Part shown: one piece after another, positions 9,246-18,539 of the stretch
Layout: each line of letters starts with the position of its first letter
Position numbering within the stretch: the stretch's first letter is position 1
Assembly (NCBI RefSeq): GCF_015594925.2
Contig: NZ_CP087590.1
Span: 1,984,001-2,048,000, forward strand
Source of the DNA: Vibrio sp. VB16
GTDB taxonomy: Bacteria; Pseudomonadota; Gammaproteobacteria; Enterobacterales; Vibrionaceae
Length of the DNA stretch: 64,000 nucleotides
Direction: 5' to 3'
Made by a program: the position numbers and the translations under genes
The notes under the pieces: model-generated
Told to the model about the DNA's origin: nothing
Databases searched by the model: none
Seen by the model: the letters and a program-made list of their open reading frames with translations, nothing else

Positions 9246-9723
9246 CGGGCTTATTTGCGTCCATATACACCCATACCATGCGATCCACGAACCACGCTTT
9301 GCATAAAATAATCCAAATATTGCCGATTATTAGCACCCAAATATCTAACGAGTAAAGCCCGTAAAGAAATGGCATCATGCCCAACGCTGACAGGCATTGA
9401 AGGACATTCGTCGCCTTCTGATGATGCGTTGGGATAGCGCAAACAGCCCGATTCAAATATATACGCTCACCAAATGTTCCTCTCGATGCCCAATTGTCTG
9501 TCTGTTTTGGTGCTTTAAATAACCTAGGGTTTAGCCATATCCAGATAAATGAGGCCAATACTAATAGCCAACTGTATGAACCAATCCAATGCTGTGAATA
9601 AAAAGAAACTGAAATGAGCGGTAGAATAGTAAATCGGGTATAGACACTCCATGGATTAGAATGCTTAGCCCAACTATCGTCGTTCATCGTCATTAATTGC
9701 TCTGATAACTTAGTAAAATCCAT
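9232..9723 (-). CDS. Small multi-pass membrane protein, DUF6653-like
   Basis: The 163-residue protein has about four hydrophobic segments: two near residues 33-65 with the motif NPWSVYTRFTILPL and IWIWLNPRLF, and two near 112-145. A soluble loop between them contains TFGERIYLNR. The arrangement resembles the DUF6653 family as I remember it. Function is unknown. It follows the downstream APH-like gene on the same strand with a 23-base gap, which lies upstream for it on the minus strand, so it may be the last gene of that unit. Its 3' end overlaps the HAD relic by 14 bases. Confidence 0.7.
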   Translation of the reverse strand: MDFTKLSEQLMTMNDDSWAKHSNPWSVYTRFTILPLISVSFYSQHWIGSYSWLLVLASFIWIWLNPRLFKAPKQTDNWASRGTFGERIYLNRAVCAIPTHHQKATNVLQCLSALGMMPFLYGLYSLDIWVLIIGNIWIILCKAWFVDRMVWVYMDANKPVMAD

Positions 9724-9746
9724 CGTACTTTTACCTCAACCTGTTT

Positions 9747-10583
9747 TTAACGCAATCGATCATGTCTTTTCAATTCTTTATTTATAATCGCCTTAAGTGC
9801 CTCAGTTTCACCATTGTAGTTCTCAGACAATCTTGCCCCAGCAACAACCGCTAACCATGCTCCGAACTCATTTTTATCCAATCCGTTATTCTTTCGGTAA
9901 TGGTAGATATATTGACGACAGATAATGAACTTAAAAAACGTATCCATCGCTTGTTTTACTCTAGACGTTTCGGAGCTCCTACTGAGTGAGATAAGAAGAT
10001 AGGTCCGAGCCACATCCGCTAATGGGTTACCCACGTCAGCGTCTGCCCAGTCCAAAACCACGACATTAGTTGTGCCCTGCATCAGATTTCCCGGATGGAA
10101 ATCATTGTGACACAGATGCGATTTAGTCGGTAAAGACAACAGTAAGGCCAGTAATTTATCTTTTACTACTTGCGAAAGTAGGTCTTTTTCTAAAATTTTT
10201 TCTTTAAGTCGAAGCCCCTGAGATATAAAACCATCTTGTACCGTCTTCTGATGGATTTCACTGTGGGCATTCGCCAATAATTCTCCCAATCGAAATACCG
10301 TCGATGGCGATTTCTCAATGATGCCTAATATTGACTCTCCTTCTATCAGGTTCATTTTTAGTGCGAGTTTCCCATTCACTGTCGTGATACCAGCGATAGT
10401 TGGAACGGGTAAACGTAACGCACTCGCTTTTTTTGTTGCCTCGAATTCATACGCGACCGTTTGATAAGAAACATCGGATTTAAATGCTTTATAAACGGAA
10501 TCAAAACCATCATAAAATACGTCAGCTTGGCTTCCCGTTCCTATCAAACTCATATGGTGCAAATCGATTTTTTCTTCAAGCAT
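9747..10583 (-). CDS. Aminoglycoside phosphotransferase (APH)-family kinase-like protein
   Basis: The 278-residue product has the APH/choline kinase fold markers: an N-terminal glycine loop (IGTGSQADVFYDG), an AYEFEATKKA-type helix, the catalytic-loop LCHNDFHPGNLM with Asp and Asn for phosphotransfer, and a DWADADVGNPLADVA metal-binding segment. The start is the ATG at 10583 behind an AGGT site; the TTG at 10604 is less likely. The substrate cannot be read from sequence. The family includes antibiotic kinases, but also choline, homoserine and sugar kinases. It follows a GNAT and a methyltransferase gene on the same strand with very short gaps. Confidence 0.85.
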   Translation of the reverse strand: MLEEKIDLHHMSLIGTGSQADVFYDGFDSVYKAFKSDVSYQTVAYEFEATKKASALRLPVPTIAGITTVNGKLALKMNLIEGESILGIIEKSPSTVFRLGELLANAHSEIHQKTVQDGFISQGLRLKEKILEKDLLSQVVKDKLLALLLSLPTKSHLCHNDFHPGNLMQGTTNVVVLDWADADVGNPLADVARTYLLISLSRSSETSRVKQAMDTFFKFIICRQYIYHYRKNNGLDKNEFGAWLAVVAGARLSENYNGETEALKAIINKELKRHDRLR

Positions 10584-10608
10584 TTTATTTTTACCTAGTG
10601 ACAAATTA

Positions 10609-11031
10609 TCAACATCGTTTACATAAGAATATTTTGTCTACGCCAAGAACTGGAAAATCGCAGAATCTTCCCGTTTCTATAAACCCCAGTTTCTTATAAA
10701 ATTGCGAAGCCTGAAATGTATACGTGTCGAGATAAATACCATTGACGTTTCGATTTTTTCCCTCTTGCTCAACCATGTTTATTATCTTCTCGCCCCAGCC
10801 TTTCCCTCTAACGCCTTCTGATAACCAAAAATCATCGAGATACAAACACTGTCCTAAAACTCTCACCGTGACGCCACCATGCAGTTTACCAGTATCACTA
10901 CGCAGAAATAAGGCGAAACTGGCGTCGTAAACAAATGGCAAGTGAGTCCTATTAAACGCCGACAATCCTTCATGAACGGCGTTAACGTCAGACTTATCCG
11001 GCGCGCTATTCAATTCAATAACTAGAGACAA
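10609..11031 (-). CDS. GNAT-family N-acetyltransferase
   Basis: The 140-residue protein shows a GNAT acetyl-CoA-binding core: beta strand LYLDDFWLSEGVRGKGWGEKII, with the R/Q-x-x-G-x-G/A-type pyrophosphate loop represented by VRGKGWG, followed by YLDTYTFQASQFYKKLGF near the C-terminus. This is the usual single-domain length. The only sensible start is a TTG overlapping the end of the methyltransferase gene by 10 bases, implying translational coupling. The acceptor substrate is unknown. Confidence 0.85.
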   Translation of the reverse strand: MSLVIELNSAPDKSDVNAVHEGLSAFNRTHLPFVYDASFALFLRSDTGKLHGGVTVRVLGQCLYLDDFWLSEGVRGKGWGEKIINMVEQEGKNRNVNGIYLDTYTFQASQFYKKLGFIETGRFCDFPVLGVDKIFLCKRC

Positions 11032-11801
11032 ATCTGTTTTCTCGCTTTAATGGAATACACTAATGGTATCGGTTGACCATTGCACAACTTCTTAAAACCG
11101 CGATCGCCATCTTTTTCCATTTCGGAAAAACAATTGTATGGGCTATATGGGAATTCGTTCACGCTATCAACACTCAGACCCGCGCCAATTAGTGCATTGA
11201 TGACTTCGCTTATAGGGTGTGGCCAAGTCATCATTACCGACGTTTCTCCGGTACAGTTTTCAGTATACGTTCCTTCATCATCAATATCGGCTTCATTCGA
11301 TGGAAAATAAGAGTAACCCGAAAGAACATCATTGAAGTTATGAAACTCCACAAGGTTGAGTTGACCGCCTTCCTTTAATGAACTCGAAACCAAATCGGCC
11401 CAACGATGTAAATCGGGTAACCAGCACAAGGCCCCGTATGAAACAAAAACAACATCGAATAACTGATCGTTTGTATCTGCAAAACTGTAGATATCATCAC
11501 AGACAAAGTGAGTAGATAAGCTCAGCTTTTCAGAAAGACGCTTAGCCACATTTATGGCCTCAGAAGAGATATCGACACCAGTAACCTTCGCACCTAGCCT
11601 TGCCCATGACATTGTGTCTTGTCCAAAATGGCACTGGAGATGGAGTAATGCCTTACCATTAACGTCACCAACTTCGTCGAGTTCAATTTGATTTAACGAA
11701 TTTCTTCCGCTCAGAAAGCCTTCTACATCATAGAACTTTGAGTCTACGTGAACTTTTGTTCGTTTATCCCAAGCGTCTTTATTTACCTTTAAATAATTCA
11801 T
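11022..11801 (-). CDS. Class I SAM-dependent methyltransferase
   Basis: The 259-residue protein has the SAM-binding motif I variant LLHLQCHFGQDTMSWARLGA, the acidic motif II VTGVDIS, a DVVFVSYGALCWL motif IV region and a GGQLNLVEFH strand. The family acts on small molecules or unknown substrates. The ATG at 11801 has a GAAG site upstream. It is the first gene of a three-gene unit (methyltransferase, acetyltransferase, phosphotransferase), with 50 bases separating it from the quinone oxidoreductase-like gene upstream. Confidence 0.88.
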   Translation of the reverse strand: MNYLKVNKDAWDKRTKVHVDSKFYDVEGFLSGRNSLNQIELDEVGDVNGKALLHLQCHFGQDTMSWARLGAKVTGVDISSEAINVAKRLSEKLSLSTHFVCDDIYSFADTNDQLFDVVFVSYGALCWLPDLHRWADLVSSSLKEGGQLNLVEFHNFNDVLSGYSYFPSNEADIDDEGTYTENCTGETSVMMTWPHPISEVINALIGAGLSVDSVNEFPYSPYNCFSEMEKDGDRGFKKLCNGQPIPLVYSIKARKQICL

Positions 11802-11851
11802 TCTTCGCCCTATTCTAATATTTATCTTTTGCTACCTATTATGTATTTAAC

Positions 11852-12973
11852 CTAACAGACAACAAAAACACCCGAGTCTAACGAACTCTCAAAGTTGATA
11901 ACAATTCGCCCTTTCGCTCGATGAGTCATTAAATGGCGTATCGCTTCTGAGATACTCTCTTGAGTAAACGGAACAACCCTATCAATTGGCATTTTAATAT
12001 TCTCATTGAGAAGAACCTTGTAGGCCTGCTCAATAACATTCTTGGGATATTTTTCACCAAATGTATACATCGGCCCACGGCGAATTCGGGTAGTGAGCAT
12101 TCTTTTTCCAACATAACCTAGGACACTAGCAAATTCTGACCAGCTCAATTTCTCTTCACCTACGTATTGCATGGGGCCGACGATCGTTTCAAAAACACCA
12201 TCATTTTTAAGTACTCTAAAGGCACTTTTTTCTATCGATTTCCCACCGACACAATCGAACACAATGTCGTAACGAATGGCATTATACTCAGCCAAGTCTG
12301 CAAAATCGTTTAATGTATAATCAACGACTTCATGTGCGCCTAATTGACGTACATACCTTTCATTTTTAGCGCCGCAAACAGCCGTAATATGACAGTCTAA
12401 ACTCTTTAAGTACTGTACGATCATGCTGCCAATAGCACCAGAAGCACCAACAACAACACAATCGGTTCCTCGGCGGACCTTTGCGGCTTGTATCGACCCC
12501 CATGCGACGCAAGCCCCCATCGTGGTCGCGGCGGCTTCAACATGTGTTAATTTGTCTGGCTTTCTCATTACCATTTTCTGATCGAGCACGCGGTAATTCG
12601 CCCAAGACCCACGTTCCATTTGTTCCGACGGGATAGCGATAACCTCATCACCAATCTTTATCTTTTTTACACCAGACCCTACTTTTACAACCACACCCGC
12701 TACCGAAGAACCCAAAATACAAGGTTTCTCATCCGATATCGTTTTAGGGCCATAGAATCGACCTAAAGCCGTTCCTTGTGCCGCATAAATTTCGTCGATA
12801 TGCATGGCTGAAGCGCAAAGCTTAACCAACACTTCTTGGCTGTTGGGTTGTGGAACCGGCACTTTTTTCATCGTAATGTAGTCATGGACTCTACCCACTA
12901 CCGGAATATCCGTAAGGCATATAGCGTCCATCTTTGACGTCGATGAGACATGATCATTCATAGGATAATTCAT
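11852..12973 (-). CDS. Zinc-independent alcohol dehydrogenase/quinone oxidoreductase (MDR superfamily)
   Basis: The 373-residue protein is an MDR oxidoreductase. It has a GroES-like N-terminal domain with GSSVAGVVVKVGSGV and a nucleotide-binding domain with VVGASGAIGSMIVQYLKSL and YDIVFDCVGG. The zinc ligand pattern of alcohol dehydrogenases is absent, which fits quinone reductase-type NADPH-dependent enzymes. An AAGGA site precedes the ATG at 12973. It overlaps the RND pump gene by 20 bases, so it is very likely the last gene of the efflux operon, perhaps reducing a toxic compound that the pump also handles (inference). Confidence 0.87.
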   Translation of the reverse strand: MNYPMNDHVSSTSKMDAICLTDIPVVGRVHDYITMKKVPVPQPNSQEVLVKLCASAMHIDEIYAAQGTALGRFYGPKTISDEKPCILGSSVAGVVVKVGSGVKKIKIGDEVIAIPSEQMERGSWANYRVLDQKMVMRKPDKLTHVEAAATTMGACVAWGSIQAAKVRRGTDCVVVGASGAIGSMIVQYLKSLDCHITAVCGAKNERYVRQLGAHEVVDYTLNDFADLAEYNAIRYDIVFDCVGGKSIEKSAFRVLKNDGVFETIVGPMQYVGEEKLSWSEFASVLGYVGKRMLTTRIRRGPMYTFGEKYPKNVIEQAYKVLLNENIKMPIDRVVPFTQESISEAIRHLMTHRAKGRIVINFESSLDSGVFVVC

Positions 12974-15900
12974 TAAGTTTTCCTTTTTTGTTATATCTCA
13001 ATGCCAACAAAGATGGGGTGATTAACAGGGTTAATACGGTTGCAAACACCAACCCACCAGCGACGGTGGACGCCAGTTGGACCCAAAATTTTGCGATCGG
13101 CGCACCAAATTCAATCTTTCGGTTGAAAAGGTCGACATTCATTTCCAGTACCATAGGCAGCAAACCTAACACCGTTGTGACCGTGGTCATTAGGACAGGC
13201 CTAAGCCTCTGCAAACCTGTATTGATAATGGCCTCTTGGACTGGCATTCCTTCCTTTACAAATTGATTAAAGGTGTCGATAAGAACAATATTATTGTTCA
13301 CCACAATCCCGGCAAGCGCGATGATGCCCAACCCTCCCATTACGACCCCAAATGATTGTTGGGAGATAAGCAGACCCAGAAAAACACCAACGGTCGAAAA
13401 CAGCACCGCACTCAGTATTAAAAACGCCTGATAAAATGAGTTGAATTGAGTAATCAAGATGAGCCCCATCATGAACAGCGCACCCAAGAAGGCCTTGGTT
13501 AAGAACTCTTGTGATTCTTGTTGGTCCTCATTCTCACCTTTGTATCGGATACGAACAGTGGGGTCTGTCATCAAATCGGCCAGTTGCTCGTTGAGTAACG
13601 TAAATACGGCTTCTAGCTGTACACCCTCTGCCAAATCAGCTTGGATCGTCAATACTTGCTTGCCATCGACCTTATGAATCGATGGTTGACGCTCTGACGG
13701 ATAAACTCTCGCAAAATTACTTATTGGCACCATTCCATGAGAGGTATTAACTCTTATCGTTTGTAAGCTATCGAGATGTCGAAATGCCTTAGGATAACGA
13801 ACCTTTATATCTAGCTCTTCATCGCTATCGTCGGGTCGATAATTACCCACAACGAGTCCCGTAGTTAACATCTGAACACTCGACCCAACTACCGTTGGGT
13901 CGGCACCAAATGAAGACGCTCTTTCCCTATCGATATCTATTTTCCATTCAATACTTGGTTGCTCTCCATCATCAGTTACATTGCGCAGTTGTGGCATCGT
14001 ATTTAATAAGTGTTTCAGTTTATCTAGGGCTGGTTGAAGCTGATCTGACGCCAATGCACTGACTTCGATTTGGAGCGCTTTACCGTTGTTCGGCCCATTA
14101 CTCTGCGCTTGAGCTTCTACCTGAATACCAGAAATACCTTGCAATCGTTTCCGAACTTCCTCCGTAATCAGATTTAGATGCGGCCTATCTTGCCATGGCA
14201 CCAAATTACCCCGCACAAATCCGACAGCGTCATCATTCCCTGTTTTTGAGTAGAGTGTGTCTATTCCATTTATGTTTAGAATTCTGTTCTCGACCTCTTT
14301 CATCAAATCACTTTTTTCATAGATAGATAAATCGGCTGGCGAACGAATCGTGAGATTAAATACACCGGTATCAATTTTTGGAAAAAAGACGACTCCTTTT
14401 CCATAGTTTGCATAGAGAACAAACACTGAGATTGAAAAAGCCAGTGCGATGGATAATGTATAAACAGGCCGGTTAACAACAACCGACAGTGCTTTAGCGT
14501 ATAGGCGCGTTATCATGTTCGCTTCAGAAACTTCATCATTCGTTGAAGCGTTAGACGCATCTTTTAAAACAATCACTGAAGCCGATTTACCCGCAAAAAC
14601 AGCCCCTAATGTAGGAACAAAGATTAAGGCCATAAACAAAGACGCAACAAGAGTAAATATTAACGTTAAAGGCAGATACTTCATAAAATCGCCCATGATA
14701 CCGGGCCAGAATAGCAAAGGTATAAAGGCAGCCAACGTTGTGGCAGTAGAGGCAATAATGGGCCAAGACATCCTATTTGCAGCAGTCAAGTAAGCCTGTT
14801 TCTTGTCGATACCCTTTGCCATCTCTTTAACGGCATACTCGGTTACGACTATCGCCCCGTCGACCAACATACCCACAGCCATGATCAAACCGAATAGGAC
14901 AATAATATTAATGGTCATACCGAAAGCGACCAATAAAATTATTCCGGTTAGGAACGCACCGGGTATCGCCACGCCTACGAAAGCGGCACTTCTCCAACCT
15001 AAAATCATGACGATGACTATCACAACAAGAATCACCGCACTGGCGACATTGTTTTGCAAATCTGACAACATGTTCTTCACATCAATTGATGTATCACCGA
15101 CATAACTAATATCAATACTACTCGGCCATGAAGCCGATTCTTCATCTATCAGAGCGCGAACTTTTTCAACCGTACTGATCGTGTTTTCACCCGCCCTTTT
15201 TTTAACATCTAACGTAATGGCCCGTTGGCCATTAAGGCGTGTAATGGTTATCGGGTCTTCGTAAACACGTCGAATTGAACCTATATCACCAAAGGTAACA
15301 ACCTTGTCACCAGAGACTTTTATCGGCATAGACAAAATATCGGACATCTGCTCGAAAACCGACGGTACTTTGATAGCAAATCGCCCCTTACCTGTGTCCA
15401 TATTTCCAGCAGCAATAAGGCGGTTATTTCGAGAAAGCAGATTTAAAATAGACGAGTGGTCAAGCTGATAGCTCTCCAGTAACAGCGGGTCTAATAACAC
15501 CTCAACCGACTCTTTACGTTCTCCTCCAATATCCACATTAAGCACTTCAGGGAACGCTTCTATCTGATCTTGAACCGTTTTCGACAATGCTATCAACGTG
15601 CTTTCTGGTACGCTGCCCGAAAATACAACTGTCAAGGCTGGAGCCCATGCAGCAAGAGTGATCTCTTTAACGATTGGCGCTTCGGTATCCGGTGGAAGTT
15701 CCCCCTTTGCAAGTTCAACCTGTTGACGAACATTTGCCAGCGCGATATCTTTATTTATGGTGGGTTCAAATTCGAGAGAGATAGTTACGAGCCCTTCGTT
15801 CGCATCACTTAGCATCTCTTTGATACCTTCGATATCATTGAGTTTTTTCTCTATTGGTCGCAACAATAAACGCTCAGCATCATCCGGTGAAATACCATCA

Positions 15901-16055
15901 TGCGACACTGAAATACTGATGAAGGGGAGCGGCACATCGGGGTCGGACTCTTTCGGAGCAATGCTATAACTAACGGCTCCGACGAAGATAAGTATGATCA
16001 ACAACAAAATGAACGTACGACTTCGTTCGATTGCAAAGCGAATAATACTATTCAT
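12954..16055 (-). CDS. RND-family efflux transporter permease (HAE1/AcrB-like)
   Basis: A 1033-residue inner-membrane pump of AcrB architecture: one N-terminal helix, a large periplasmic domain, six helices (about 330-530), a second periplasmic domain, and a C-terminal set of five helices ending near 1020. Characteristic stretches are NVRQQVELAKGELP near 110, AVGMLVDGAIVVTEYAVKEM in TM4 with acidic proton-relay residues, and GIVVNNNIVLIDTFNQF in TM10. It exports hydrophobic or toxic compounds driven by protons. It overlaps the adaptor gene by 8 bases. No outer-membrane TolC-type factor is adjacent, so it likely uses one encoded elsewhere. Confidence 0.93.
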   Translation of the reverse strand: MNSIIRFAIERSRTFILLLIILIFVGAVSYSIAPKESDPDVPLPFISISVSHDGISPDDAERLLLRPIEKKLNDIEGIKEMLSDANEGLVTISLEFEPTINKDIALANVRQQVELAKGELPPDTEAPIVKEITLAAWAPALTVVFSGSVPESTLIALSKTVQDQIEAFPEVLNVDIGGERKESVEVLLDPLLLESYQLDHSSILNLLSRNNRLIAAGNMDTGKGRFAIKVPSVFEQMSDILSMPIKVSGDKVVTFGDIGSIRRVYEDPITITRLNGQRAITLDVKKRAGENTISTVEKVRALIDEESASWPSSIDISYVGDTSIDVKNMLSDLQNNVASAVILVVIVIVMILGWRSAAFVGVAIPGAFLTGIILLVAFGMTINIIVLFGLIMAVGMLVDGAIVVTEYAVKEMAKGIDKKQAYLTAANRMSWPIIASTATTLAAFIPLLFWPGIMGDFMKYLPLTLIFTLVASLFMALIFVPTLGAVFAGKSASVIVLKDASNASTNDEVSEANMITRLYAKALSVVVNRPVYTLSIALAFSISVFVLYANYGKGVVFFPKIDTGVFNLTIRSPADLSIYEKSDLMKEVENRILNINGIDTLYSKTGNDDAVGFVRGNLVPWQDRPHLNLITEEVRKRLQGISGIQVEAQAQSNGPNNGKALQIEVSALASDQLQPALDKLKHLLNTMPQLRNVTDDGEQPSIEWKIDIDRERASSFGADPTVVGSSVQMLTTGLVVGNYRPDDSDEELDIKVRYPKAFRHLDSLQTIRVNTSHGMVPISNFARVYPSERQPSIHKVDGKQVLTIQADLAEGVQLEAVFTLLNEQLADLMTDPTVRIRYKGENEDQQESQEFLTKAFLGALFMMGLILITQFNSFYQAFLILSAVLFSTVGVFLGLLISQQSFGVVMGGLGIIALAGIVVNNNIVLIDTFNQFVKEGMPVQEAIINTGLQRLRPVLMTTVTTVLGLLPMVLEMNVDLFNRKIEFGAPIAKFWVQLASTVAGGLVFATVLTLLITPSLLALRYNKKGKLNELSYE

Positions 16056-17112
16056 TGTTTGTTGCCTCTACGCGGAAAATATTGACCGATTCTCCTGCAC
16101 TTACAAAACCTTGACCCAAAACAATAATGTCCACTCCACGACTCAACCCCTTTATCCACGCACCATCTTGGTCCGTTTTTAGGATATCAATCGGCTCAAA
16201 CCTTACCTTTCCGTCGACGACACTCTTAATACCAAGCTCACCGTCAGTACCTAACACTAGGATCGAAGGTGATACTTTGATTGCGGGTTCAACCCCTAGC
16301 GGAAGCTCAATCTCAGCACTGGTTCCTGCATACAAGATGCTATCCTGATTCGGTACCTTTATTTCGATACGGAAGGTATTCGTTGCTTGATCTGAAACAC
16401 TTGATAAGTAGTTTATTTGACCATCTATTAACCGGTTATCCAGTGTTCGAATTTTTGCTTCTTTCTGGTTCCGTAAAAGGTAGATATCGTTCTCTGTAAC
16501 AGAACCGCTGACAATAAGCGGGTCTAACATTTCAATTCTCGCCACAGCATCACCAACAGACACATAATCCCCTGCTTCAACAAAACGTTCATTCATCACG
16601 CCATTTTGCGGCGACCGAATAGAGGACCTATCAATCGTTCTTTTAAGTTTGGCAACCAAAGACTTCACTCGCTTATACTCGGTATGCAATTTAGCCAGTT
16701 GGATCTTTCCTTGGAACCCTTTACTCGCTAACTTCTTCGCGCTGGTATATTCAATTTCTTTCTGCTTTAGGTTAGCCAGCGCGTAATCTAAATCATCTTG
16801 TACCCCATCAACATCCAATGTGGCGATGAGATCACCGGTTTTGAGTGCGCTGCCAGGCATGGCCAGCACTTTGGTGACCTTCCCTTCTACTTCCGAAGCA
16901 ACCGTAACGGTTAAATACGGCTCTGTTCGGCCATTAAGTTTTATACTCTTTACGATATTTTTCGTTTGAAATTGCTTCACACGAACGGTATAAACACCGT
17001 CATTTAATGGTTTTTCTTGAGCAATAACTTCCGCAGAAGTAAAACTACCGGAAAACATCCATCCACCAATTAAAACGATGAAAAGAGCACTCACTAGATT
17101 GGATTTATTCAT
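16048..17112 (-). CDS. RND efflux periplasmic adaptor (membrane fusion protein)
   Basis: The 354-residue protein has an N-terminal membrane anchor/signal (LVSALFIVLIGGWMFSGSF), a biotinyl-lipoyl half (EVEGKVTKVLAMPGSALKTGDLIATLDV), a short alpha-helical hairpin with QKEIEYTSAKKLA, the second lipoyl half (RSSIRSPQNGVMNERFVEAGDYV) and a beta-barrel/membrane-proximal domain. These are the ordered parts of HlyD/AcrA-type adaptors bridging the RND pump and an outer membrane channel. It lies immediately upstream of the pump gene and 54 bases downstream of the outer membrane protein gene at 17167, suggesting a four-gene operon. Confidence 0.92.
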   Translation of the reverse strand: MNKSNLVSALFIVLIGGWMFSGSFTSAEVIAQEKPLNDGVYTVRVKQFQTKNIVKSIKLNGRTEPYLTVTVASEVEGKVTKVLAMPGSALKTGDLIATLDVDGVQDDLDYALANLKQKEIEYTSAKKLASKGFQGKIQLAKLHTEYKRVKSLVAKLKRTIDRSSIRSPQNGVMNERFVEAGDYVSVGDAVARIEMLDPLIVSGSVTENDIYLLRNQKEAKIRTLDNRLIDGQINYLSSVSDQATNTFRIEIKVPNQDSILYAGTSAEIELPLGVEPAIKVSPSILVLGTDGELGIKSVVDGKVRFEPIDILKTDQDGAWIKGLSRGVDIIVLGQGFVSAGESVNIFRVEATNNE

Positions 17113-17166
17113 TATTCAACACCTTTTCATCTGTTATATTGTGCCAATATTGGTCATATTAGAGGT

Positions 17167-18150
17167 CTAAAACTTGAGGTTGAGACCGACTGAAAATGCC
17201 AACAGTGAAGCGTCAAAGAAATCGATATTAGAATTAGTCTGAGACATTCCAGCAAACGAGATGAACGACAAGTAATCCACATTAAAGAGTGAGGCGTATT
17301 CATAAGCCACAAATGCACCATAAGAAGAATCTGATTGCTTGAGACCAAAAACGGGATTGATCGCGTCATAATCGCTTTCTGCATAATCGACGTTAACCGA
17401 CAAAGCATGATGTCCGAACTGATTAATCAACCCTAGGCTCGCCGCATAAGATTGAAACGACATGGCACGGCCATCTGCGTTATGGTCAATGTAAGTTACC
17501 GTTGGAGAAAGGAACATAGTGCTACTTAAGGGGAATTGATAACCCACATTAAGATAACGACTATCGCCGCTTCTTCTCAAAATAGATCGCTCTTCATTAC
17601 TCAATGAACTGCCTGACAACTCATTTTCTACTTCATTCGTGCCGTAACCGAGGTCCAATGAAAAGCCTGTTCCAGAACTTGGTGTAAGCTGAATTCGGTA
17701 GCCTTCACTTTCACTATCTGTAACCGACCTTTTGGTTCCGGTTAAATACGGGTCTTGCCATACTTCAGCCGCCGATAGGGTTGGCACATAGGAAAGACTT
17801 AAAACCGTCCCCTCTACTATCTGATTTCGATAACCAAATGCCATGACAAAATCACCAGAAGCAATATCGTCCCTCGACATCCCGGCGAACAACTGCTGCT
17901 TTCCGAAATTATATTCAATCACGCCGACAGGGAATAATAACGCCATGTTCTCTGAATCACCTTTGCGGTTAATCTCCCCTTCTAATATTTGATTACTTTC
18001 TGTATTAAGGTTCGATTCCACAGACATCATGCCCGTGTTAATCCCAAACTCACCACTAAAATGGCCGTTTAGAAACTCAGATGCGCTTGCCTGCACAGAA
18101 AACGCAACACTCAGTATCGCTACGTTCGCTATCGTATTTACATTTTTCAC
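17167..18150 (-). CDS. Predicted outer membrane barrel protein, DUF2860-like
   Basis: The 327-residue product has a Sec signal peptide (cleavage near SVQASASE), then many alternating amphipathic beta strands and a terminal phenylalanine (VGLNLKF), as in outer-membrane barrels. The mature N-terminus, with GHFSGEFGINTGMMS and SNLNTES, recalls the DUF2860 family common in vibrios. It begins with GTG at 18150 behind an AAGGA site. Being first in line with the RND adaptor/pump genes, it may be cotranscribed with them. A role in permeability is inference only; it is not a TolC homologue, as no coiled-coil domain is visible. Confidence 0.75.
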   Translation of the reverse strand: MKNVNTIANVAILSVAFSVQASASEFLNGHFSGEFGINTGMMSVESNLNTESNQILEGEINRKGDSENMALLFPVGVIEYNFGKQQLFAGMSRDDIASGDFVMAFGYRNQIVEGTVLSLSYVPTLSAAEVWQDPYLTGTKRSVTDSESEGYRIQLTPSSGTGFSLDLGYGTNEVENELSGSSLSNEERSILRRSGDSRYLNVGYQFPLSSTMFLSPTVTYIDHNADGRAMSFQSYAASLGLINQFGHHALSVNVDYAESDYDAINPVFGLKQSDSSYGAFVAYEYASLFNVDYLSFISFAGMSQTNSNIDFFDASLLAFSVGLNLKF

Positions 18151-18539
18151 GTCAAGTCCTTCCTATCAGGTATGCGCAGCCAACCAATAGCTACGCCTAA
18201 TAACCAAAACACATTCATTGTGCTGCTGAATGAAAATACTAGATGAAAATTAACGCACTTACTGTTCGACTTTGTCGGTGAACGTAGCGAAAAAATCAGG
18301 ATTTACAAATCTTTAAAACCGAGAAAAATTACGGGAAATATTATTTGTCACTATAAAAACAATAAGATAAAGACAGCACACGACGAAAGGAATCGATGCC
18401 TTTTAATACATCCAAATACGATTGCTGACTATTTTCCAGCTCATCCGACAATTCCTGACAATCCAACACATATCTAGACAGCTTCTGTTAAACAGAATGC
18501 TATTATGTAAAATGTAACTATCAGCGGATAAAACTGTTT
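18151..18539. other. Divergent intergenic region (389 bp)
   Basis: Shared upstream region of the barrel protein/efflux genes (minus) and the sensor kinase gene (plus). It contains the GACAAT direct repeats listed separately and a TATTAT -10-like hexamer at 18501-18506. No ORF or RNA gene is seen. Confidence 0.6.
18448..18465 (+). promoter_or_regulatory. Direct-repeat binding site (GACAAT boxes) upstream of the sensor kinase gene
   Basis: GACAATTCC at 18448 and GACAATCC at 18458 are spaced exactly 10 bases start to start. A weaker copy, GACTATTTTCC, lies 20 bases upstream at 18428. OmpR/PhoB-type regulators bind such tandem repeats one helical turn apart. The same repeat precedes the outer membrane protein gene at 21094. 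Placed 35-50 bases before a TATTAT -10 candidate, it suits activation and autoregulation. Confidence 0.55.

Noticed and set aside
14515..15105. Plus-strand open frames inside the RND pump gene
   Set aside because: They mirror the hydrophobic periodicity of the pump on the opposite strand and lack ribosome sites.
17144..17153. CCAATATTGG palindrome before the RND adaptor gene
   Set aside because: Too short to call an operator; ten-base palindromes occur by chance in AT-rich gaps.
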